Positions 8,734 through 18,583 of a stretch of DNA of 20,691 nucleotides are shown here, in pieces. The position numbers and the translations under genes are program-made. Location of the stretch: contig NW_019775391.1 in the NCBI RefSeq assembly GCF_001039355.2, positions 339,042-359,732 on the forward strand. Reading direction: 5' to 3'. The stretch comes from Lingula anatina. Its lineage: Eukaryota > Brachiopoda > Lingulata > Lingulida > Lingulidae. The number at the start of each line of letters is the position of its first letter. The stretch's first letter is position 1. Below the pieces are notes generated by a model. That model was not told where the DNA came from. It made no database searches and saw nothing but the letters and a program-made list of their open reading frames with translations.

Positions 8734-11009
8734 ATGGATTTCTTCTTCCTACCGTCTTGGTTAGTCGTTGCGTTGGTTGTGGCCGTTCTGACCATCATTT
8801 ACATACACTACAGCTGGGACAACAGGCGCAAGTTTGGCCTCCCAGGACCAACCCCTTTACCCCTGCTGGGACATTTGGTAGACTTGATGAAGTATGGCCT
8901 CTGCGATTTCGATCTACATGTCACTCAGACGTACGGCAAAGTAGCTGCACTCTCTCCAGATTGTTTTGGAAGCATTCTGGGGGACATCATGATCACAGAC
9001 CCGGATATGTTAAAGGAGGTGATGGTAAAACAAGCAAGCATCTTCACGGATCGAAATACAGACTCGGATACGCAGATGGCGCCGATAGACAAGTCAGTTT
9101 TTGCAGTCAGGGGTGAACAATGGAAACAGGTACACATATATAATGGATAATATTGAAATTATTTTCCTTAGTCGTCTTTTTTGTATTTAGACCCTTTTCA
9201 CATCATGCTGTGTGCATTACTTTATTGCAACACTAGGCTGGTCACAACGTAATTTCGGTTCGCGGCAGTGGCGAATTAATGGGGTGAGGGGGTTGTCGGG
9301 GGGGGGGGGGGTCTTGAAAGTCCGTTCGATTTCTGAAAAAAATAACACCAATGGCCCCCTCTTGCAATTAGATTCTGGACTAGCTGAATCATAGTTCTAA
9401 ACTGTACCAAATGACATCGTTCGACCTCTAAAATACCAAAACTTTTCGGGGCCCGCTTAAGGGCCCGGGGCCCACTCCAAGGGGGATGGGCGGGGGAGGG
9501 GGAGGGTCTGCTTCGCATCCGCGGCCTGTCATTCCTAAAAATCGGACCCCCCCTTCAAATTATCCTGGACCCGCCCCTGCGGTGTGATGCTCTCTTCGCT
9601 TCAAACAGTCAAAAGATCAACCCTCTTAAACAGCCGTGTTGAGTGCGGGGGCTTCATTTAGGTGATTTTCTTACTGCGAGCTGTTTAGTTGTTCATCTCT
9701 CAAAACGTTTCCATACAGGTAAAGAGAATGCATGATGTGAAATAGAGCCAATTTTCTAGGGGCAGCTATGCCTTCTCCCTTTCCAACTCTCAACTCTCTG
9801 TATTCGAATATGATGACCAAGTCTAACTGAACATCACTGTTAATTTTATCGTTCTAGATGCGAAGCACGTTGACTCCAACGTTCAGTTCCGGGAAACTGC
9901 GACACATGGAGGCAATGATTCTCAAGTGCGCCAACACCCTGATCCAAAACTTGAAGAAAAAAGCTAAAGCTGGAGAAAGTTTTAACAACTCAATCTGGGG
10001 CCGCTATACAATGGACGTTACATGTGCTACAGCGTTTGGAATCGAAGTTGACTCGTTGAACGATCCTACTCACCCGTTTGTGAAAAATGCTGAAATTGCC
10101 AATAGTACTGATTTATCAAATCCATTTGTATTCATCCTGATTCTTTTACCGCGTATGGTGAAAAAACTGGAACGCATACTTCGGTATGTTCCTGGATTTC
10201 GAAGAATATTGGGTTCATTCAGATTTTTTGGACAGACGACAAAAGATCTACTGAAAGTGAGAGAACAAGCCCAAGAAGGGCACTACAACGATTTTCTGCA
10301 GTTGATGCTATCCGCTCATACCATGTCAACATCCGAGGTCGGTGATGACGAAAAGGAGGTTCAAAAATGGAAGAAAAAAGCACTGACGACAGAGGAAATT
10401 GCAGGCAACGGGTTGATATTCTTTCTTGCAGGTTATGGGACTGCAAATGATACCTTGGCGTTTACGTCATATCTCATCACAGCGCACCCTGAGGTCCAGC
10501 AACGACTCTCTGAGGAAATTGACGATGTTCTTCAAGGTGCCGAACCGACCTACGACAACGTGTCCAAGTTGAAGTATCTGGAGCAGGTCTTAAACGAGTC
10601 GATGCGACTGTATCCCGTTGGCATTCGTGTGGATCGAGTGGCAAACCAAGACACCACTGTGAATGGGTTATTCATACCCAAGGGGACGGCCGTGACAATT
10701 CCGATCTACGCCATCCACAGGGACCCTAACATTTATCCAGACCCTGAGAAATTCGACCCTGAACGATTCACACCAGATGCTAAAGCAAAACGGAGCCCCT
10801 ATTCGTATTTGCCTTTTGGTATGGGGCCCCGCAACTGTATCGGTATGCGCCTGGCCTTGCTCGAGATGAAGATTATTCTTGTGAAGGTCCTGCAGAACTT
10901 CACGTTGAAGACATGTGCGGAGACACAAATACCATTAGTTCTCTCTAAATCAAGTCCAGTCAAACCGGAAAAGCCAATCATATTGAAAGTTGAGGAGAAG
11001 AGTATTTAA
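8734..11009 (+). CDS. Gene C: CYP3-clan (CYP3A-like) cytochrome P450, two exons
   Basis: Exons 8734-9129 and 9858-11009 join in phase 0 (CAG|GTACAC ... TTCTAG|ATG) into 515 residues. Seen: N-terminal hydrophobic anchor about residues 8-25, RRK, GLPGPTPLP hinge, C-helix WKQ-MRSTLTPTF, I-helix AGYGTA (323-328), ESMR (E379, R382), PERF (433-436), heme loop FGMGPRNCIG with Cys459, C-terminal CAETQIPL and PEKPIILKVE. Predicted ER-bound monooxygenase. The I-helix has Gly326 where an acidic residue is usual, and Ala instead of Thr/Ser after the catalytic Thr. The F-G region (about residues 210-255), which shapes substrate access, differs strongly from genes A/B. Nearest relative is gene D. The donor GTACAC is weak but shared with gene D. 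Substrate unknown. Confidence 0.93.
9130..9857 (+). other. Gene C intron (728 nt, phase 0)
   Basis: It starts GTACAC as in gene D, and CCCTTTTCACATC is also shared with the gene D intron, so the introns are homologous. It contains a MITE-like element. At 9166-9173 it appears to keep the unoccupied target of a palindromic repeat found in the gene D intron. Confidence 0.85.
9266..9579. mobile_element. MITE-like element with CAG(T/G)GGCG-type ends (gene C intron)
   Basis: The left end reads CAGTGGCG; the right end, read on the complement, starts CAGGGGCGGGTCCAGG. The interior has G- and C-runs and no open frame of note. A diverged, internally deleted copy lies in the gene D intron (13941-14149). 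The short CAG-type ends resemble hAT-derived MITEs, but I see no clean 8-bp target duplication, so the superfamily is tentative. Confidence 0.6.
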
Positions 11010-11339
11010 ACAAACCTATTTGTCAGCCATGTTATAATTTTTAGATTATGACACATAAAACAAATGGGACCGAGCCCGGATCAACCCCACATCCCGACAT
11101 TGTTTTAAATTAATTTTTTTTAGATAAATGAGGTTGACCCCATTCAACCAGGGTCGAACTAAAAAAAAATTTGTTTTTGCCGTAAGGCTTCCCCTCTCTC
11201 TCCCGATCATTGTATATATTTTTCTGAATGAATATCGCGCACTTGGAATCAGCTGCTTACCTTTCTATAATCCAATATCTTTCAGTATTGAGATTACTTT
11301 GATCGCTGTGTCGAGACGTTTTCATTGAACACAACTGTT

Positions 11340-11345
11340 AATAAA
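11340..11345 (+). terminator. Candidate polyadenylation signal, gene C
   Basis: AATAAA lies about 330 nt after the gene C stop. Only the hexamer and its position support it. Confidence 0.3.
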
Positions 11346-11968
11346 TCAACTACAACTGTCTAGTCTAATCGTATGTGCTCTACAATTTGATCAAGTAACT
11401 TTAAATTGTTTCAACATTTAAATATTGACAAAGCACGTCTTTGTAATCAACAAAAGGACAGTCGAATGACAGTTCCTATAAATGAAGATTATTTTACATA
11501 ATTTGACGAACTGATATGGGAAACAGATTTATTTAAGCTAAATGGGTAAAATAAGTACTCTCATAGGAAAAGCATGCTTGCTATGACAAATATACATGTA
11601 GACTGGTGTTGTGATAGTTAAAATCCATATATATAATTTTTATAGAAAACATGGGTACAATTGCGATACTTTATCTACATTAACTTACATATATTATCAT
11701 TTTTATTTAGAATCAATTTTAGTTATTTCCATTTCTGGTTGATGTGGATATAAAAAAGATTGTTATATATTGGGATGTAAAAAAAATAGGATAATCGTAT
11801 AATTAGGGGATTTTTTATTATAGTCAGTATTTTAATCAAGAATGTCTGTTTTTTAAATTTTGATTATCAGTTTTTGTAGTTCGGAGAGTTCGTTACATTA
11901 TAATAACCTACATTTATAAATTACCCTTTTCTTTTAAATAAAATACTTCAATGTTGATGCGGTTTCAT

Positions 11969-11971
<3 letters not shown>

Positions 11972-12043
<72 letters not shown>
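11972..12043. repeat. (AT)36 microsatellite
   Basis: This is an uninterrupted 72-base AT dinucleotide run. Such tracts are self-complementary, can extrude cruciforms and are highly length-variable. Confidence 0.98.
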
Positions 12044-12047
<4 letters not shown>

Positions 12048-12269
12048 ACATCTTTTTTGTTTTAGTCACTACCACACGCATTTGAGCATACATAGGTTAA
12101 AACATTTATTATCAATGAATTTCAAATTGTATTTGGGTTGAAAGGTACCTGCAATCTCATGAATATAATTATTTTATGCTGTAAAACATACAATATACAG
12201 TAAAACCGCAATCCAATAACGGTTTTTCAATAGATTTTCTCATTTCGATCATTTTGATGTCTTGAGCAT

Positions 12270-12273
<4 letters not shown>

Positions 12274-12315
<42 letters not shown>

Positions 12316-12328
12316 GGGGGGGGGGGGG
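12274..12328. repeat. (TG)n microsatellite followed by a G-run
   Basis: About 20 TG units (12274-12314) are followed after one T by 13 consecutive G (12316-12328). TG runs can adopt Z-DNA. Confidence 0.97.
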
Positions 12329-12624
12329 TCATTCAGACCTGACACTCGTCGTCAGTATAGATTTTTCGTTGCGGTACTTTAAGGGTTAACAACTCTTCGT
12401 AAGAGATCTATATTTCACAATTAATACATTGTAAACAACACACATAATATATTATTTTTTACCACAAAAACAGCAGTTATAGCAATTACTCTGAAATCTG
12501 TGCTTGCCATCCGACCACGTGACCTCCATAGATGGCAATACTTTGCAATAAACTCTTAAGAGATTATTACAAAAAACAAACTTTTTAGAAAAAAAAAACA
12601 AGGACTAATTTTGAATGTAGAAAT

Positions 12625-12715
12625 GGATTCATTTACCATTGGTAAGTATGGGAAAATGGCATTTACCCCAGGAAAATTCATTTTTTGGCCAAAATGAAAT
12701 GAACAAAATGAATCC
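12625..12715. repeat. Short inverted repeat (foldback)
   Basis: GGATTCATTT (12625-12634) is perfectly complementary to AAATGAATCC (12706-12715). The 71-base loop contains more CATTTACC- and AAAATG-type words. It is possibly an old foldback element. Confidence 0.5.
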
Positions 12716-13056
12716 CTTTAATTCGTAGCTTGAGTCGGTAATATGGTCACAAATCTGAGAGTCAAGTTAGCAAACACCTGATTCGATGATAATTAAGGCC
12801 TGATACATACAATCAACAAAACCTTTCCAATATAACACTTGAAAGCAAATTAAGTCAAATCACCCAGACGGGAAATACTGGCACTCTTTGTTTATGTTCG
12901 CCAATTTGTTGGTTTCAAAAAGCTCACTTTCGCGCATGTGCAAACGTTTGACACCTGTTTTGGTAACCTCAAAAAGCCTATACCTGCTATTTTGAGTGCT
13001 GCTCTGTAGTATTGATAGCACGTACTCAGCCTAGACTCATAATAGTCACCAGTAGT

Positions 13057-13071
13057 CGGCCATTTTAACAG
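13057..13071 (+). promoter_or_regulatory. Leader element shared by genes C and D (copy D)
   Basis: This is the counterpart of the word upstream of gene C: CGGCCATTTT, two variable bases, CAG. It lies 32 bases before the gene D ATG. Confidence 0.35.
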
Positions 13072-13088
13072 GTTTTAGCTGACACAGC

Positions 13089-16000
13089 ATGGATTTCTTC
13101 TTCCTACCGTCTTGGCTAGTTGTCGTGTTGGTTGTAGCCGTTCTGACCATCATTTACCTACACTACAGCAGGGATAACAGGCGCAAGTTTGGCCTCCCAG
13201 GACCAACTCCTTTACCCCTGCTGGGGCACATGGTGGACTTGATGAAAAACGGTGTTAGTGAATTCGACCGAAATGTCACACAGTCATATGGCAAAGTTAC
13301 CGCGCTCTCGTCCGGTATTTTTGGGAACATTTTGGGCGATATTATGATCACAGATCCGGACATGTTAAAGGAGGTGATGGTAAAGCAAGCAAGCATCTTC
13401 ACGGATCGAAATCTAAACTCGGATACGCAAATGAAGCCGTTTGATAAGTCAGTCTTTGCTGTCAAGGGTGAAGAATGGAAACAGGTACACATGTAACGAA
13501 TGATACTAAAAGTGTGTTACTCACTCCAGGGAATTATATCCATATAATTCCCTGCTCACTCGTTACATTTTGTTTGAAGCCCTTTTCACATCGTGTGATT
13601 CGCATTTCTAGACCCTATATCGATTTATTTCGTAGCCGTAACAAAAAAGCAACTAGCAGTCTATATATATTATCTTCTGTTATGAATCGTCAACCACCTT
13701 CTCTCATTCGTCCTCATTGATGGTAAAAATACCCGGTGCGAACCTATATTAGCACACTGCTTATTGTGCAAAACACATAGGCCTACCGTCTACCAGAGGG
13801 TACAAAGCACGCATGTGCTACATGTACCCTTTTCCAGGGTCACAAATTGATTTGTCACGCTTTTCACTGGGTATTCACAGATACGTCTCTGGCTAATACA
13901 AGACATAAGAAGTGTATGAAAAATTTTGATAATGCTGTCCTGACCCCCCCCCCCCCCTTCGATATCTGAAAAAAAATCACACCAAATTAGAACTTTGACT
14001 AGCTAAATCATCGTCCTCTAAAAATACCAAAAATTTTCGGGGACCTTTGGTGGGCCCCGGGCTCCACGCCAAGGGCAGGCGGGGAGGGGGGGAAGCGTCG
14101 GCCTCGCATCCGTGGACCCCCCCTTCAAATAATCCTGGATCCGCCCCTGCGACGTGACCTACGTCTGGACAGGTTGACTTCGCGAAAGCAAAGCCTCATT
14201 TGTGGTGTAAGACGAGCACACCCAAACCCAATATAGAGGTGCATTTCACATGCTGAAATATCTAGAAAAAAAAATGAATGAATTCGAAATTTTTATTCAA
14301 TTTTAAAAGCATATAGGCCTACAGTATGTTTATGGAACAAGAATCCACGGCTTACTCAATTTTACTTCTACTTTTAATTTTTAACACGTCTGTACATAGT
14401 TTGTCATTTCTGATACAATATATGGACCACGAATGGAAACCCGTTTGTTAATGCTTAAGTTATTTTACCGTCAGTATGGTGTATCCCCCCCCCCTTTTAA
14501 ATATTCAGTGACAAGCGAACTAAAGTCGCTCAAAAAATTACTGCTTTATACAGAAGATTGTCATAATTTTTACAGCGTTATACTTGTAGGAGATAAATTA
14601 ACGAACAAAACCAGTAATGATTGAATTTTTAATGTGAGTAAAATGTTTCCACAGCTGAACGTTTTGCATTTGTGACGGTAATGTATGTTCCTTTTTGAGG
14701 TTAAACGACGAATTATTTTTTCTTTTATTATTCATAGTTCCAGGGGAGTGAAACTTTGATACAAACTTCTTTATGTGGTACCCTAGAATAATCTAACATA
14801 GTTTGTAATCTGTGCTCTAAATATTTTAAAGAGCATGTCTGTGACCTTGTTTGCATTTCTATATTGGGTTTGGTGAACAGCGTTACGCTTACAAGTTGAC
14901 ACCTTGGGTTGAGTGGCAGCGATTTCGGGTTATGTGGTGGGTTTTGCGTCCTAACTGTTTGGCAGGTCTGCTTCAACGGAGAGTTCTTGATTTTAGATAT
15001 CATTGGTTAAGCTTTCTTGGTAATTGATTCTTGAGGGCACTAAGATTAACTGAACAAAAGACGGTCATTTTTGTCTTTCCAGATGCGAAGTACGCTGACT
15101 CCAACCTTCAGCTCCGGGCGGCTCCGACGCATGGAGGACATCATCCTTAGGTGCGCCAACACCTTGGTAGAAAACTTGAAGAAGAAAGCTAAAGCTGGAG
15201 AAAGTTTTGACAACAAAATCTGGGGTCGCTTCACAATGGACGTGATATGTGCTACAGCGTTTGGAATCGAGGTTGATTCATTGAACAATCCTAACCACCC
15301 GTTTGTGAAAAATGCTGAAATTGCTACTCATTTCAGTATTACGGATCCATTTATATTCCTCATCTTGTTTTTCCCACGTTTGATGAAAAAAATGGAACCC
15401 ATACTCCGGCATGTGCCTGGATTTCGTGGGTTATTGGGGTCATTCCGATATTTTGGAGAAGTTACTAAAGACATACTGGAAAAAAGATCAGAAGCACCAG
15501 AAGGCCACTACAACGATTTTATGCAGTTGATGCTCACTGCTCACACCTTGTCGACCTCGGAGCTGAGTGATGACGAAAAGGAGGTTCAAAAATGGAAGAA
15601 AAAAGCACTGACGACGGAAGAAATTGCAGGCAACGGGCTGCTATTCTTTATTGCAGGCTATGGGACTGCAAATGACACCTTAGGGTATACATCGTATCTC
15701 CTAGCGACCCACCCAGAGGTGCAGCAACGACTCTTAGAGGAGATAGATGATGTTCTTCAAGGTGCCGAACCCACATATGACAACGTGTCCAAGCTTACGT
15801 ATCTGGAGCAGGTCATAAACGAGTCAATGCGACTGTATCCCGTTGGCCTTCGTCAAGACCGTGTGCCCACCCGAGACACCACTGTAAACGGCCTTTTCAT
15901 TCCCAAAGGAACAGTCGTTATAATCCCGATCTATGCTATTCATATGGATCCTGAAAAGTATCCAGACCCTGAGAAATTCGATCCGGAACGATTCACACCA

Positions 16001-16234
16001 GAAGCTAAAGCAAAACGCAACCCTTTCTGCTACCTGCCGTTTGGTATGGGGCCCCGCAGCTGTATTGGTATGCGCCTGGCCTTGCTCGAGATGAAGATTA
16101 TCCTTGTGAAGGTCCTGCAGAACTTCACGTTGAAGACATGCGCGGAGACACAGATTCCTCTGGTTCTCTCTAAATCAGATGCGATGAGACCCGAAAAACC
16201 AATCATGTTGAAAGTTGAGGAGAGAAATATGTAA
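13089..16234 (+). CDS. Gene D: CYP3-clan (CYP3A-like) cytochrome P450, two exons
   Basis: Exons are 13089-13484 and 15083-16234 (CAG|GTACAC ... TTCCAG|ATG, phase 0), 515 residues. The frame is open a few codons upstream of exon 2, but those belong to the intron. Seen: N-terminal anchor, RRK and GLPGPTPLP hinge, WKQ-MRSTLTPTF, I-helix AGYGTA (323-328), ESMR (E379, R382), PERF (433-436), heme loop FGMGPRSCIG with Cys459, PEKPIMLKVE end. The segment after the K-helix reads VGLRQDRVPTRD, where genes A and C have VGIRVDRVANQD. This is substrate-recognition site 5, so the substrate profile probably differs. The I-helix again lacks the acidic residue. Closest relative is gene C, with near-identical exon 1 beginnings. 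It is the last gene of the visible array. Confidence 0.93.
13527..13554. repeat. 28-bp palindromic repeat, copy 1
   Basis: CAGGGAATTATAT and its exact complement are separated by CC. CTCACTC directly flanks both sides (13520-13526 and 13555-13561), as expected of a target duplication. The homologous place in the gene C intron lacks the repeat. Confidence 0.85.
13797..13830. repeat. 34-bp imperfect palindrome
   Basis: AGGGTAC pairs with GTACCCT at the ends, and AGCAC with GTGCT inside, around a GCAT centre. It is preceded by CCTACCGTCTACCAG, a word that recurs at about 20111, upstream of the third palindromic repeat. Confidence 0.6.
13941..14149. mobile_element. MITE-like element, truncated copy (gene D intron)
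   Basis: It matches the gene C intron element in order: ATCTGAAAAAAA, CTAGCTRAATCAT, CCTCTAAAA, ACCAAAA, TTTTCGGGG, the G-rich stretch, CTCGCATCCG-like, and the end CCTGGAYCCGCCCCTG. The left CAGTGGCG end is missing and two internal segments are deleted. Confidence 0.65.
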
Positions 16235-16610
16235 ACTAAATACTTATATTTTTAGTATCTTAATAGTATCACGTTTTGTTATCAACATTTTTATTTCCCG
16301 AAATTGTGTACAAGTGTTTACTTTGATATCATGTTTCTGAATTAATTTACCGCCAGTATATATGTTCTTTTCTTACATGTACATATTTCTGACTGAGAGA
16401 TCTAGGGTCTCTTAAGATAGCACGGACAATCCAGCTATTGGTCGGTGCGACTGACCAAATTATCTCTGATGACAATACAAAGGTATAAAATACATATTCT
16501 CCATATATAATCGGACTAATTTACAGAAAGAAGCACATAAATCATTAAGTGATTCCTTCAACAAGCGATTTTGATCCCTATTAAGAATATTTACTACAAA
16601 TCTTTACCAC

Positions 16611-16616
16611 AATAAA
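16611..16616 (+). terminator. Candidate polyadenylation signal, gene D
   Basis: AATAAA lies about 375 nt after the gene D stop, with a second at 16658-16663. It is a positional candidate only. Confidence 0.3.
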
Positions 16617-17767
16617 ACTGAAGCTGATTGTAACTTTAACTATGCGAAGGAGTCGTAAATAAAGTCACTCGATTTTTTTTACAACTGAAAGCATCCTTAA
16701 AACTTGGTTACGGTTCTTTCTAATGATTAAAATATATTGACAGATTCATTATAATATCATTATAACTGAGACATCCAAACAATCTTTACCGAACATTGAA
16801 ATAATTTGATTCAAAATAGGAAGTTTCGCAAAAGTGATTTAGCCATATATGAAATCACTATGACTCCCATATTGAAAAATTTTGAGAGAGACTATTATCC
16901 GTATCTATACGCCTACGCTTCGTTGCCCTCCCTCTTCGGACTTTTTTACCGGGTAAATGGCGATTCGAAATAGGCTTTTGTTTACTGGTATTATGTTTAT
17001 ACATGTAGGCCGCATTTTTATTATGGAGAGTAACGATGCGAGTAATAACTGCGGGGTGTAGCGGAAGTAGGAGTAACGTTGCGGGGACCTAGATGCCGCA
17101 CTATTATGTTGTAAACGGATTTTGGTGATTTATTTTAGAAACTCGGGAGGGAACAAGTAACAAACGATTACATTTTGGCAGTGATTTATTTATTGTTCAA
17201 TTATTTGATAAATAAATTGTCTGTTAATAGCAAAATTAAGGATGCATTTTGGTGAAATTTTCAGCATAGGTGAGAAATGGGTCTGATTTTGGAAACTAAT
17301 TAAATAATCAATTTAAACTAGTAAGAACTGAGCTTATTATTTCATAATATTTTATTATTTGAGCTGCCTTAATTATGCACCGATTCTCAATATTCAGGTC
17401 CATTTAACATTTTTATTTTATTAAAAGTAAGATGGCGGAAGACACTGTGTAGAATTGTTTGTCCAAATGGAACTTTAAATACATACATCAGTTTAGCATT
17501 TTAAATTACTGAAAAAAATGTTATGAAACAAACAAAAAAATTAATAATAATAATTATAACCGACTTAATTTTAAACCGTCGTTACTGTCGCTCGCAGCAC
17601 CATTGCATATTGTCCATTCGATCTAGTTTACTTTAACTAAAGTAGAAAATTTGCAATTTTCAGGAAGGTTTCCTGTACTCGCCTGAATTTTAAAAATTGA
17701 AGAAAAAAATTGAAGTTTTTATTTGGTAGCAAAATCGATCCCACACCTAATTGAACTGAAGTCAAGG

Positions 17768-17795
17768 CAGGGAATTATATCCGATATAATTCCCT
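17768..17795. repeat. 28-bp palindromic repeat, copy 2
   Basis: AGGGAATTATATC (17769-17781) and its exact complement (17783-17795) surround a single C; the leading C17768 gives a CAGGG end. AGTCAAGG stands immediately before (17760-17767) and after (17796-17803), a perfect 8-bp direct repeat consistent with insertion. Confidence 0.9.
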
Positions 17796-18448
17796 AGTCA
17801 AGGTTATGTGTACCAAACGAGTGCAGTGTCATAAATCAAATCCATTTCCTCAATCTCATTATGTCTTCATTGACATCTGAATAAAGCTGTCGTGGACCAT
17901 CGTATTTATAAGCAAAGTTTGGTGTTGGTATTGGAGCTTTCTATTCGATTGGGGTAAAGCTTAAATTAAAATAACGAAATACATAAAAAATTTAATAAAT
18001 TGATTATGTTGAGAAAAAGGTTTAACAAATACTACAGTACTGAAGACTACAGTACTTAAATGTCAACAGGTGAAGATAAAATAACAGAACTACTGTTGAC
18101 AATTTACAGTGTTTTATATCCCCTAGCGTGATATATAGTTGGTGAGTGAAAGCCACAATAAGCCGGAAACTTATCCTGAATGAGGTGAATCACCTATGCA
18201 GAATAGCAAGCCCATAAACAGTACCAAGGTCACGGATAAATTTGGCCAAATGCCACTTTATTAATGTAAGGCTTAACTATAAAGATTGCATTTTAAAATT
18301 GCATATCTGTAGGAGACCTAGACCATCGTCGTTCAATTCATGTGCCTCTTGCTGCATTAGATGCATTCATTGTCTTTGGTGCAGATTGCAGTGCAGTCGC
18401 AGCCAACACTGGAAACAAATATGGCGAAGTTAGGAATGATTGAATAAA

Positions 18449-18583
18449 TCAGTGATAAATGGCTGAGCCAATAAAGTCTTACCTTAAAAGTCATGTAAAT
18501 TGCTCAATTAGTAATAATTGACTAAGTTAGTGATAAACGGGTAATTCGGTGATAAACGGCTAAGTCAGTAATAATTGGCTACT
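18449..18583. repeat. 19-bp minisatellite
   Basis: Four contiguous 19-base units (18508, 18527, 18546, 18565) share the pattern TYRGTRATAAWYGRSTAAK. A fifth unit lies apart at 18449-18467. The units vary by several substitutions but keep exact length. It is not coding in any frame I can support. Confidence 0.75.

Larger units (their letters stand above)
11010..13088. other. Intergenic region C-D
   Basis: No gene is supported. It holds the gene C 3' UTR, a foldback with A/T-rich arms (11112-11123 with 11159-11171), a long (AT)n and a (TG)n microsatellite, and an inverted repeat at 12625-12715. The final few hundred bases should include the gene D promoter; an E-box CACGTG overlapping a TGACCT half-site lies at 12516-12525. 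Confidence 0.5.
13485..15082 (+). other. Gene D intron (1598 nt, phase 0)
   Basis: The longest intron of the four. It carries a 28-bp palindromic repeat, a 34-bp imperfect palindrome and a MITE-like fragment. The small open frames inside (for example 14433-14624, and 14728-15003 on the complement) show no protein features. Confidence 0.85.

Noticed and set aside
8712-9116. 134-codon open frame overlapping gene C exon 1 in another frame
   Set aside because: It is a shadow of the conserved exon. The P450 frame carries the anchor, hinge and C-helix.
9858-9860. Exon 2 starting with ATG in all four genes as an alternative, anchor-less start
   Set aside because: This Met sits in the conserved C-helix. 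A protein starting there would lack the N-terminal fold, and the intron shows no clear promoter.
18242-18433. 63-codon cysteine-rich frame
   Set aside because: It looks like a small secreted peptide only by Cys count. There is no signal peptide, the Cys spacing is irregular and it has no context.
18508-18583. CRISPR-like array
   Set aside because: The repeats are contiguous without spacers and the genome is eukaryotic.
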